This document shows, in pieces, positions 18,444 to 28,600 of a stretch of 64,000 nt of DNA (the stretch's first letter is position 1; the number at the start of each line of letters is the position of its first letter). Source of the stretch: Candidatus Pantoea formicae (lineage in GTDB: Bacteria; Pseudomonadota; Gammaproteobacteria; Enterobacterales; Enterobacteriaceae); NCBI RefSeq assembly GCF_011752625.1, contig NZ_VWXD01000001.1, positions 620,001-684,000 on the forward strand, in the 5' to 3' direction. The notes under the pieces were generated by a model. The model was not told where the DNA came from. It searched no databases and saw only the letters and a program-made list of their open reading frames with translations. The translations under genes were made by a program, and so were the position numbers.

Positions 18444-19554
18444 GGCTCTCCTCCTTGATAGCTGCAGCCCAGCGCAACGGATCGGGACTTGGTCTGGCAG
18501 GCGCATCGAACTGTTGCGTCACCGGTTGGCCCACCTGACGCATGATATCGAGCCACAGCGCACCCTGATTTTTCCACCATTCAGGCTGCTGCCACGAGGG
18601 TGATTCCGCAGCCAGTAGCTCAGCAAAGGCGCGGTGCAGACCACGAGGAAAAGCATCCTGCACCAGCTCGTTGAGGCTCTCACCGCGTGGGGAGCCAAAC
18701 ACCAATGCTCCGGGCTGTTGATTATAGTGACGTTGCTGATGCAGCTCAGGTGCCAGCAACCATGATGACTGCGCGTCATCACGATGATAATCCGGCGCAT
18801 AGATAGCATGGCTCCACACCACCGGGCCGAAGCTGCCGGTGAGGCAGAGGTTGCCAGACGTATTGCCACAAGAGATGCGATGCATGACCAGACTATGATG
18901 ATCCGGATCGCGCGGATCGAGCGTGGTTTGCAGGTTGATCAATACCGGGATGTTGTCGATTTCACCGTGCAATTGACGCATCGGCCAGTCACTGCGCGTG
19001 GGGGCCGGGGCCGCCACAAAATGGCTGGCACGCAGCGTCCCCAACGCGTGACCCACTATATCCAGGGCTGAATAGAGCAACTGCAAACTGGTGGTGATTT
19101 CGATGATCTGCAAAGGCTGTTGTTTGCGCCATGCCTGCACATAATCAATAAAACGCCGTGCCGCAGGCAACTGCGGGTAGAAGCTGTTGATGTGGTAGCG
19201 GGTTCCCTGTTCGGTAGCGAGGCTTTGCAATCGCGCGGCTTCACCGGGGTGAAGAGGATGCTCCTGCACGACCCGCAGCCCACGGCGCAACAGTGCCTCA
19301 GCCAAGGCGCTACCCTCACCGCCAACCATGCGGCTGCGAACGGCTACACAGGCGACGGTCACAGCATCATCAATTTGCTCAACGCTACGCCATAGGGGGA
19401 CGCCAAACTTCTCAGCCAGAAGTCGAGATCGCTCACTGCCGCGCGCCAGAATCCCTGCCAGCCGTAATGGAGAATCAGGATGGGCGAGTGCGGCTAAGTA
19501 GTGCTCGCCAAAACGCGTGCCACATACCACAGCAGAAGGGCGTGAAATCATCAT
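18436..19554 (-). CDS. irp3: Thiazolinyl imide reductase (Irp3/PchG family)
   Basis: A 372-residue NADPH-dependent oxidoreductase of the Irp3/YbtU/PchG family, which reduces one carrier-bound thiazoline ring to a thiazolidine during yersiniabactin or pyochelin assembly. Signatures: N-terminal Rossmann segment VVCGTRFGEHYLAAL, LRVVQEHPLHPGEAARLQ, and YHINSFYPQLPAARRFI, all typical of Irp3. Its presence implies the final product contains a thiazolidine. It overlaps the PKS stop by ATGA (19551-19554) and the next gene by eight bases; GGAGG precedes the start. Cytosolic. Confidence 0.92.
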   Translation of the reverse strand: MMISRPSAVVCGTRFGEHYLAALAHPDSPLRLAGILARGSERSRLLAEKFGVPLWRSVEQIDDAVTVACVAVRSRMVGGEGSALAEALLRRGLRVVQEHPLHPGEAARLQSLATEQGTRYHINSFYPQLPAARRFIDYVQAWRKQQPLQIIEITTSLQLLYSALDIVGHALGTLRASHFVAAPAPTRSDWPMRQLHGEIDNIPVLINLQTTLDPRDPDHHSLVMHRISCGNTSGNLCLTGSFGPVVWSHAIYAPDYHRDDAQSSWLLAPELHQQRHYNQQPGALVFGSPRGESLNELVQDAFPRGLHRAFAELLAAESPSWQQPEWWKNQGALWLDIMRQVGQPVTQQFDAPARPSPDPLRWAAAIKEESHD

Positions 19555-22500
19555 GCATCCTCCTTAACGATGGCAAGAATGTCACTGTCGGGAGGTAATA
19601 GCTGATCCAGCGGTGCATGCCAGGCTTCTTCTCCTGCAGCCAACGTTTCCAGTAACTGCCGCAAGGTCAACATGGCGACTTCACCCAGCGCATCTGGTAA
19701 CCAACCCTCTTGTTGATCGATATTGAACAACAGGGCGCTTTCCTCCTCCAGTGCCTGGAGGTGGAGAGGAGTAAAGGCTTGTGCGGCATACTCGTAGTCA
19801 GGCATACCTAACAGCGGGTCGGAAACTTCCGGGATCGAGTAAGCTTGGCGCACACCGAGCAGACTGGTAAAGGCTACTGGAAGCTGAGTCAGGCAGGCCA
19901 CTTCATCGGCACCACCCGGTAAGTGTTGTACAAGATGCTGTGTGCGCTGCTGCGCCACTGCTTCAGCCAATTGTAGGAAGCTGCCGCGGCTCTCCAGCGT
20001 GAGCGCAACCGGCATCAACGTGCTGGCATCTGTCACTAATTGTGAACTGTGAGGATGAAGCGGCAAGCGGTCGGTATAGTTCATACGCAGTTGTAACGCA
20101 GGTTGTTGCAACCAGTCACGTAGCGTCAGCGCCCATGCTGCTAACAGAATGTCGCTACCTGAAACCCCCAATGCTTCGCCTTGCTGTTTCAGCGTCAGCC
20201 ACTGGCTGGCTGGCAGTGCATCACGCCAGATGGTAAACGCGGCAGCCTCATCACCTTTTTTCCATGGCAGCGACGGCGGCGTCAACGACGTCTCAATCTT
20301 CGCAGACGGCTGTTGTGCGAGTGCCAGCAGAGTATGTTGATAGGTTTGTGGCGAGAACGCCAACGCAGGCTGAGAAGCGCCAGGTGTGGTGATGGACTGA
20401 TGTAATTCGCGCAGTAAGACGCGGAAGCTCTCGATATCAATCAGTAATGTACTGATAACGATAGCAATGCGATAACCCGATTCGTGGCGCGCCAGCGCAA
20501 TTTCAAGCGGCGCAGGTTTAGTCAAATCAAAACTTTTACGTGACATTGTCACTCTTAACGCGCGCTGTTTCTCCTGCACATCCTCATTACGCCAGTCATA
20601 GCGCGAAAGTGTAAGCGTTGCGGGTGTCGGCGAGATGACGATTTCACCAGATGCATTGATGCTGCTATTTAGCAAAGCGTGACGATTAAGCAGCAGCTGC
20701 CAACCTGCAACAAAAGCCTCAACCGGGAACGACACCGGCTTATCATACTCGACATAAAGTAATTGGGGTTGGGTGGCGAACTGCTGCCAGCGAGTGCGTT
20801 GCAAAGGTGTCAGTGCCACGTTGCTGGCGGGCTGGTCAATAACATCGCCTCGAGCATCAAGCCAACCTGGCTGTTGCGCTTCAAGCTGCTGCAGACGTTG
20901 ACGTAGCACACTCTCATTTTTGCTCGCGGGCGCGGTGGCTAACTGAATCGCCTGCTTGAGTTCCAGTACGGTGCCTGCTTTTAACACGCTCTCTGCATTG
21001 AGCTTGATACCTAAATCACTTGCCAGCGTTTCATTCAGGTCAAGGAACAGCAGGGAATCCAACCCAAGCTGTACCAGATTACTCTGATCATGGATGGTCT
21101 CGATGGCGCAGTTGAGCTGCTTGGCCAAAACGCCACGAAGATAGCGATCAAGGTCATCACCCGCAGGTGCCGTTGATGCGGTGGTCACTGTCGATTCAGG
21201 TAACAACTCCGCAAACTGAAGACGATCGGCCTCACTGATACCGGCTTGCTGTAGGCGTGTTCCGTCCACCTGCATGGCTGCGACGGTTGGCCAGGACGCG
21301 GCGAGCGCCTGATCAAGCAGATTGAGTGCCGCATCGGTTTCCAGTGGCAGCATACCACGCTGCGCCAGTGCAGCCTGTTGCTGCTGAGAGAGCGATTCCG
21401 TGATTTGCCACAAGCCCCAGGCCACTGCCAGGGTGTCATAGCCTTGCGCACAACGTGCACTCGCCATGCGCTCCAGCGCACAGCAGGCGCTGGCATGCGC
21501 GGCCTGACCACGCGGCCCCATGACGCTGGCGGCAGAGGAGAAGTACACCGTGCAATTCGGGGACAGTTGCGCCTGATGTGCCGCAAGGCGATGGGCAGTT
21601 GCCATGCGCAGCTGATAAACCTGCTGCAACGCAGACCAGTCCAGTTCGCTAATCGGGCGATCATCAATATTCCCCACCAGATGCCAGACCGTATCGATCG
21701 GGCCATGCTGAGCCATGCGGGTTAAAGCGGCATCAAATTCCTCGTGCTGGGTTACGTCGCCAGCGGTATCGATAACCACCTCCATACCCGAGGCACGCCA
21801 GCGCGCGATCTGCTCCGCTTCAGCAGGGCGCGGTTCTCTGCGCACCAGGAACAACAGTTTTTGAGCACCCTGAACAACTTGCTGATTTGCCACCGCCAAA
21901 CCTGTCGGAGTCAGGCCACCGATAAACAGATGACAGCCGCTTGCCGTAGGGCGTGCGGTGATTTCATGCGGTACTTTGGTCAGTATCTGAGTCTGCCAGC
22001 TATTTTCATGCCAGCGATAAACCGGGGCGTGCAGTCGTGCTGCATCTTCAGTAGCGCGCGTAGTGTTGCCATCGGCCAGTATCAGGCGGCTATGCGGATA
22101 CTCATGACGTGCCACCGCCAGGAAGCCAGGCAGCCAGTCGGCGGCATGTTGATGGCTATCATCAAACAGTCGTTCAGACAGGAACAGGAGCGGCTGATGT
22201 TCATTTGCCAATGGCAACGCCTCGCGTAGTGTCTGATAGAAACGCGCTTGCGCGGAGAAATCATCGGGAACATGCAGGATTTTCGGTGCAGCCCCAGCCG
22301 TGGCACTCAACTCTGCGCCTCTCCACTGCCAGCGCCACAGATCCCCTTTGGGCTGCCAGGGTTGAGGTATTTTTTTGCTGAAATCGAAGTGGGCCGGTTG
22401 TTGCGTGCGCGTTTTACGCCAACGTGCTTGCAACAGCGGCGTGCTATTCGCTTGTACGGAAATATGTTCGCCATGCTGCACCACGGTAAGCGTCAGTGGC

Positions 22501-25500
22501 GAAGGTGCACCGACTGGATTGCAATACCATTCAGCCACGCAAAGCTGTTGACCAGGCTGCGGCGGCAGCGCTTGTTTTAGCGCGTGCAGCAGGTGTTCTG
22601 CTGGCCAACGATTTTCCTCATCGGCTGCGACGGTGAGGCTTAAAAGACCGGGGGCAATGTCAGATACGGTATGTTGCTCTGCGGGGCGCTGTGCCAGCAA
22701 AATTTGTTCCCCGAGCACAAAGGCAGGGGTATTTTTGGCAGGAAACGCGGCAAACTGAGTCAGTCCGGCTTCGTTCAGCGCGGCTTGCCAATCTTCTGCG
22801 CAGGCAAAAAGTTCGCCATGGCGCTGTGCCGTATCGGCAATCGGTGGCACAAGCGCACCAAAGACAAAATCAAAGAGTTTCTTAGGCGCGGTGATTTCGC
22901 GCAGCAAAATCGCGCCTTCAGGTTTCAGCAGCGGGGTAAGGCGACGAAACAGCTGACGCAGATCGGCACTGTTATGCAGTACGTTAGCGGCCACAATGAC
23001 ATCATAGTGGTCAATCGATAATCCCTGACTTTCGGGCGACTGCTCCATATCAAAGGTCTGATAATCGATAAAGTCATAGTCTCGAAACTTCTCTTGGGCT
23101 TTTTGTAAAAAGAGCGGGCCAAGATCGGTAAATGTGTAGCGCGAACAGCTGCCGGGCGGGAGTGCTTGCAACATGTCACGCGTGGTGCCGCCAGTACCGC
23201 CGCCAATTTCCAGTATCCGGATAGGAGCATTGCGGCTCTCGGCTAATTTTTGCAGCACTGAGGAAGCAAGGCTATTGAAGTAACGCGACCAAGGCTGCTC
23301 TTGATACATGTGCTCGACGTCATCGGTCGCGGCGGCAGGAAACACTACGCTAACGGGGTCAACATCGCCTCGCAGCATGTTGCCCAGTTCCGGGCCAGTG
23401 CGGGCTATCAAGGCAGCCAGATGGTGATAACCCACTTCACGCATACGTTTGAGCCAGCCTGCCGCATCCACTTCAGGGCGATGCCGCAGTAAATAGCCAT
23501 CCGGCAGGGTGACCAGCACGCCAGCTGCGGTCAGATCGCACAGCATACGCTGCATCAAATCACTGTAACGGGCAGGAATGTTCAGCAGGGCCATAATGGC
23601 GTGACAATCGCCCAGCGGCTGTTCCAATGGAAGCTGATCGAATAAAGCACTCGCATAGTGACAGTGTAACGCATCAACGCATTGATTCTCTTCATCCAAT
23701 ACGCTGAGGTCCAACTGCGCACCCAACGTATTGGCGCAGTGATGACCAGTCTCGACCACGTTCAGCCAGGGCGACTTGGCGTCGCTTGCAGCTGCACGCG
23801 GTGGTACACAGATTTCGCCTTCAAAGGGGGCTACAGGAAGAAGTGAACGACGTGCAGACTCTGCAAATAGCGTCTGCCAGTCGGGTTTATCGGCGGATAA
23901 TTGCTGCTGCCAGCTCTGACGCTGTGCTTCACTGAGCGCAACCGCTTCGGCAACATACATCGGCTTAGCGGCTTCACGTTCGGAGAGCTCAAGAAGATCC
24001 AGTAACTGCGCTAACCAACCATCGGCATCGCTGGCAAGCAGCAACACGCGACATGGAAACAGCGAGCGATGGTAGAGGGAGGTGGCCGCGTAGTCATTAG
24101 TCGAAAAACCCGGTTCGCGATCGCTCAGGCGAGCAGCATGTTGTTGTGCCAATGCTCGCAAGGCTGAAGGTGTACGGGCAGAAAGTAGTAGAGGATAGGT
24201 GTCAGCCTGCGATAGCGGGTTTTGCCGCACAGGCGCACTTTCCAGAATGGTATGGGCATTACTGCCGCCAATGCCAAAGGCGCTGACTGCGGCGCGATGC
24301 CAGCCATGTTTTGGCACGGGCCAAGGCTCCAGATGGGTCGGCACGCGAAACGGCGTTTTGCTGAAATCAATGGCCGGATTCGGCGCTGAGAAATGCAGCG
24401 TCGGCGGAATTTGTTGCTGCCACAGCGCCAGGCTGGCTTTGATCAGGCTCCCGACGCCTGCAGCCGTATCCAGATGACCCAAATTACTTTTTAGTGAGCC
24501 AATGGCTGCCTGGCCTGCTGTGGGTGAGGCAGGCGACCAGGCTTCTGTTAGCGCGGCGATCTCTAGCGGATCACCCAACGGCGTGGCGGTGCCATGCGCC
24601 TCGACCAGTCCGATAGTGTCTGCGCTAACGCCAGCAATCGCCAGCGCATCCTGAATGACTTCTCGTTGCCCACTCAGAGAAGGGGCGGTAAATCCGGCTT
24701 TATCGCTACCGTCATTATTCGTCGCCGTACCGCGAATGACGGCCAGAATGGCATCGCCATCTTCAACGGCACGGTCGAGCCGCTTCAACAGCACAACGCC
24801 CGCGCCATTTGCCACTAGCGTGCCATCCGCGTCTGCTGAGAATGGCCGACAGTGGCCGTCACGGGAAAAAATCATGCCCTCGCGATGGAAGTAGCCCGCC
24901 TGCTGAGGGAAGCTGAGACTGGCACCGCCCGCCAGCATCATGTCTGCTTCCCCGCTGGCGATGGCTTCACAGGCCAGGTGGGTGGCAATCAATGAACTTG
25001 AACAGGCGGTTTGCACGGTGTAAGCCGGGCCACGTAGGCCAAGCTTATAAGCAACGCGCGTCGCCAGATAATCTTTGTCATTTCCCATCAGTTTTTGGAA
25101 CGTTGCGGGCGTCACGATATTTTGCGCATCGGCCGCCGTGGCGGTTTGCCAGGTACTCATACGGCAACTGCCAATTACCCCGACACGGTCCTGTAATGTA
25201 TTAGGTTGGTAACCCGCCATTTCCAAGGCTTCCCAAGCACACATTAAAAACAGGCGCTGCTGCGGATCGATGCTCTCGGCTTCCTGGCGCGAGTAACCGA
25301 AGAACTGCCACTCAAAACGCTCTGCATTCTCGATCACGGAGGCCGCGGGGACAAAATCTGGGCGCTGAAGCAGTGCGGGGTCGACACCCGCAGCCGTTAA
25401 GGCCGCCGCATCGAAACGAGAGATCAGCTCTTCACCATCTGCGATGCGTCGCCAAAACTCAAACAGTGAGTTGGCCTGCGGGAAACGACATCCTGCGCCG

Positions 25501-25556
25501 ATAATCGCAATGGGCAGCGTGTCGCCGTAATGTTCTGCTAATGAGTCGGTCATCAT
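19551..25556 (-). CDS. AT-less PKS: KS-MT-KR-ACP-cyclization-like
   Basis: A 2001-residue synthase resembling the PKS half of yersiniabactin HMWP1 but cut down. KS (about 15-440; C185 in QTACSSS, EAHGTAT, NLGHLD); a linker (about 450-640) with the usual pre-AT and post-AT sequences but no acyltransferase; C-methyltransferase (about 690-960; EIGGGTGGTTRDM near 780); KR-like region (about 1000-1420) with an atypical NADPH motif GGLTPTGLA and His in place of the catalytic Tyr (QAAHASACC); ACP (Ser near 1503 in LGLDSL); and a C-terminal condensation/cyclization-like domain (about 1560-2000) whose DxxxxDxxS reads STLLIDIES. It should add a malonyl unit, dimethylated as in yersiniabactin by inference. 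The start at 25556 has AAAGAGAAA upstream; 25595 has no ribosome site. Second gene of the leftward operon. Confidence 0.88.
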   Translation of the reverse strand: MMTDSLAEHYGDTLPIAIIGAGCRFPQANSLFEFWRRIADGEELISRFDAAALTAAGVDPALLQRPDFVPAASVIENAERFEWQFFGYSRQEAESIDPQQRLFLMCAWEALEMAGYQPNTLQDRVGVIGSCRMSTWQTATAADAQNIVTPATFQKLMGNDKDYLATRVAYKLGLRGPAYTVQTACSSSLIATHLACEAIASGEADMMLAGGASLSFPQQAGYFHREGMIFSRDGHCRPFSADADGTLVANGAGVVLLKRLDRAVEDGDAILAVIRGTATNNDGSDKAGFTAPSLSGQREVIQDALAIAGVSADTIGLVEAHGTATPLGDPLEIAALTEAWSPASPTAGQAAIGSLKSNLGHLDTAAGVGSLIKASLALWQQQIPPTLHFSAPNPAIDFSKTPFRVPTHLEPWPVPKHGWHRAAVSAFGIGGSNAHTILESAPVRQNPLSQADTYPLLLSARTPSALRALAQQHAARLSDREPGFSTNDYAATSLYHRSLFPCRVLLLASDADGWLAQLLDLLELSEREAAKPMYVAEAVALSEAQRQSWQQQLSADKPDWQTLFAESARRSLLPVAPFEGEICVPPRAAASDAKSPWLNVVETGHHCANTLGAQLDLSVLDEENQCVDALHCHYASALFDQLPLEQPLGDCHAIMALLNIPARYSDLMQRMLCDLTAAGVLVTLPDGYLLRHRPEVDAAGWLKRMREVGYHHLAALIARTGPELGNMLRGDVDPVSVVFPAAATDDVEHMYQEQPWSRYFNSLASSVLQKLAESRNAPIRILEIGGGTGGTTRDMLQALPPGSCSRYTFTDLGPLFLQKAQEKFRDYDFIDYQTFDMEQSPESQGLSIDHYDVIVAANVLHNSADLRQLFRRLTPLLKPEGAILLREITAPKKLFDFVFGALVPPIADTAQRHGELFACAEDWQAALNEAGLTQFAAFPAKNTPAFVLGEQILLAQRPAEQHTVSDIAPGLLSLTVAADEENRWPAEHLLHALKQALPPQPGQQLCVAEWYCNPVGAPSPLTLTVVQHGEHISVQANSTPLLQARWRKTRTQQPAHFDFSKKIPQPWQPKGDLWRWQWRGAELSATAGAAPKILHVPDDFSAQARFYQTLREALPLANEHQPLLFLSERLFDDSHQHAADWLPGFLAVARHEYPHSRLILADGNTTRATEDAARLHAPVYRWHENSWQTQILTKVPHEITARPTASGCHLFIGGLTPTGLAVANQQVVQGAQKLLFLVRREPRPAEAEQIARWRASGMEVVIDTAGDVTQHEEFDAALTRMAQHGPIDTVWHLVGNIDDRPISELDWSALQQVYQLRMATAHRLAAHQAQLSPNCTVYFSSAASVMGPRGQAAHASACCALERMASARCAQGYDTLAVAWGLWQITESLSQQQQAALAQRGMLPLETDAALNLLDQALAASWPTVAAMQVDGTRLQQAGISEADRLQFAELLPESTVTTASTAPAGDDLDRYLRGVLAKQLNCAIETIHDQSNLVQLGLDSLLFLDLNETLASDLGIKLNAESVLKAGTVLELKQAIQLATAPASKNESVLRQRLQQLEAQQPGWLDARGDVIDQPASNVALTPLQRTRWQQFATQPQLLYVEYDKPVSFPVEAFVAGWQLLLNRHALLNSSINASGEIVISPTPATLTLSRYDWRNEDVQEKQRALRVTMSRKSFDLTKPAPLEIALARHESGYRIAIVISTLLIDIESFRVLLRELHQSITTPGASQPALAFSPQTYQHTLLALAQQPSAKIETSLTPPSLPWKKGDEAAAFTIWRDALPASQWLTLKQQGEALGVSGSDILLAAWALTLRDWLQQPALQLRMNYTDRLPLHPHSSQLVTDASTLMPVALTLESRGSFLQLAEAVAQQRTQHLVQHLPGGADEVACLTQLPVAFTSLLGVRQAYSIPEVSDPLLGMPDYEYAAQAFTPLHLQALEEESALLFNIDQQEGWLPDALGEVAMLTLRQLLETLAAGEEAWHAPLDQLLPPDSDILAIVKEDA

Positions 25557-25610
25557 GTTTCTCTTTTCTCTTGGTTGAGCAGGCGCGCCAGTCATGACGC
25601 GCCTGATTCA

Positions 25611-28600
25611 TTAACGTTGACGTTGGTGACGGCGGCGCTGACGTGCCTGTAAGCGCGACTCACCGCTGCTGCTCTCCTGCATCACTGGGCTATTGCCCGG
25701 CATTAACCGAGCCGCTAGCGCCTGCGGTGTTGCCGCGTCAAAGAGCGTGACCAGTGGGAAGTCGATTTTCAGCTTCTGTTGCAATTGCTGACGCAGGCGG
25801 ATCAAATGCAGTGAGGTCGCGCCAGCTTCAAAGAAGTTACGCGTTGGTGACACCTCGTTTCCGCCTGTGATTTGGCTCAGCAATGCACAAATCTGTTGCG
25901 TTAATCCCTCATCTGCCGAGGACGTGATCGCTGCCACTGAAGATGTCACCGCCGACGCTTTTCGTTTCGCTGGCTGCTGGGCATGAGCAGGAAGCCAGGC
26001 CGCGACATCTTGTTGCCAGGACGCTTCGTCTCCTGCCAGGCGCTGCAGCACCTGTTGATAGTGACTAAAGAGTTCTTGCATCAATCCATCCGGGAACAGC
26101 GCATCCACGCAGTCCCAACTGAATGCCAGCGCGCCATGGCGTTCAACCACCTGGTGATCGATCCACACTTGCGGTGTCTGGCTCACGCTCCAGCCAAACT
26201 CACCTAGCCAGTCAGCCGCCACGCTGGCGTCGCTGCCCCGGTTATCCACGCCCAATCCGCTGGTAAACACTACGGGCATCGCCATCGCATCCACCCGACC
26301 AAAACGTCGTGCGGCTTCACGTAATACCCGGACGGCAGAGACGTCGCTATGACTGAGGTCGCTACCGAGCTGTTGTTGCAACGCCTGAGCGTGCTGCACG
26401 AATGAGGCTGGGTGGCGGTAATCACAGGCCAGCAGGCTGAGGGAGGTGAAGTCACCGACCAGTGAGGCCATTTGCGCATGCACATCGGGACGTTGGAATT
26501 GTGTGAGGTTAAGGGTGAATTGCCGCTCGACACTCCAGTTTGCCAGCACGTAGCCCCAGGCCGTCAGCAGCAGTGCATTCGGGGTAATACCCGATTGCGC
26601 GGCATACTGGCGTAGCTGTTGCCATTCTGCCGGTGCCAGTTGTGCCTGATAACGCGTGAAGCGCGGCTTGACGTGGGTTAGCGCTATGTCGTCAACCGGC
26701 AACTGCGGCGCGGGAGGTAGGCTGTCTATACGGGAAAGCCAGTAGTCGAGTGCACGCTGCCAGGCGGGCTGCTGCTGCCACTGCGGCTGCGACATCACAT
26801 AATCACGGAAGCTGATCTCCAGCGCAGGCAGTTGATGATGAGGCGAACGCGCGAGCAGCGCCCATTCAGACAGTAGCATCACCATTGAACGGCCATCGCA
26901 AATCAGATTATCCAGACTAATGCACAGACGCAGGCGCTGGTCATCCAACTGAGCCGCATGAAGGGTAAACAGCGGCCATTGGGTGGTGTCATGCACCTCA
27001 TGACCGAGTTTCTCTCGCGTCTCTTGTTCCCAGATGTTGCGTTCGTCTGCAGAGGCCGAGCGTAAATCGACACAGGACAGCGGGTAGTCAGGCACCTGCG
27101 ACAAAATGCGCTGATAGCCCTGATCGTCAATCACTGCGCGCAACATCTCATGGCGCTGGATGAGCTGTTGCCAAGCATGCTCTAGCGCAGTTGCCGAGAT
27201 GTCAGTCACCTCAATTTCAACATAAAGATGTGTTGCTACGCCGCTCAACGGCAGGCCGCTTTGACGGCCAATCCAGTACGCTTGCTGCACATCGGTGAGT
27301 GGGAAAGGCTGCTCGCGCTGAGTCGCATCGACGACCAACGTCAACGGCTGGTCTTCGCCTTGTGGTGCGGCGCTCACCAGCGCTGCAAACTCCGAGAAAC
27401 GCGCGGCAGTAAAGAGATCGCGTAACGCAACCTGGCGCTGCAGACGGTGGCGTACTTTTTCGACCAGACGCACCGCCATCAGGCTGTCGCCTCCGGCCTC
27501 AAAGAAGTGGCTTTCAGCAGCAGGCCATGCACCACCGAGCAGTTCACTCCAGATCTCGGCAAGTTGGGCTGTTTCGCCGTGCCATTCCGTGCGTTCTGTA
27601 CGGAGTGCCGTCTGCTGTGATTGCGGTCTTGGCAGCGCAGCGCGGGCAACTTTCCCGGTCGGTGTCAGGGGTAGGGCGTCCAGACAGAAGAACTGTTGCG
27701 GGATCATGTAGCCGGGCAGCTGCTGGCGCATGACGTCTATCAGCGAGGCAGGATTGAATTGCCACAAAGTGTGTGGCATTTGCGCCACAATCAAGTGGAA
27801 GCCACTGTCATCACTGGTGCTGAGCGTTTCGCAGGTGGCAAAACCTTGTTGCAGGCAAAGTTGTTGCCACTGTTCCGCGTTCAGCAGCGGCAGCGATTCA
27901 ACCGCGCGTAGGTCATCAAAGTGACTGTAACCTCCCTCCAGCAGCGCAACAGTCGCTAGCTGGAACGGACTATTGCGCGTCATCTCTGCGGCCCACAGGC
28001 TACCACCCGGTGACAACAGATTTTGCAGGTGTGCTAACAGTTGGGGCAACGATTTGCTGCGGTGCAGAGCGTTGAAGGCGACCACCATATCAACACGTGG
28101 GATATCGCTGAGTGGCTGTTTATCAATATCAAGCGTGCTGAATTGCAGATGATGGTATTCATCTGCCACGAGACGACGCTCGGCCTGCTGGACCAGTAAG
28201 GGTGACGCATCCGTGAAGTGGTACTCGACCGCGATGCCTTTTAGCGCTTGTAGCAGTGACTGACTGGATACGCCGCTACGTCCGCCCAGTTCGAGGATAC
28301 GCGGCGCGCGTCCGGTGCGGTGATTAAAGGTTTTGACCGCTTCAGCCAATCCAGCGATCAGTGTTGCATTAAGCGGGTGGGCCTGAGTGAGCTGTTCAGG
28401 TGAAAGACCATCGTCATCGCTATAAAAGAGTTCCAGCGCATTTTTCTCTCCGCGCAGCACCTGTAAGCGTTCGGTGGCACCTTGTTGCAGCCGGGTCAGC
28501 GCTGCGTCAGGAAGGCCAAACATTGCGGCTTGCTGGGCAAGTTGTGACCAGGTTGGCAATGCATTTTGCGTCAATGCCTGCCAGCGGCTCACCAGCGTCT

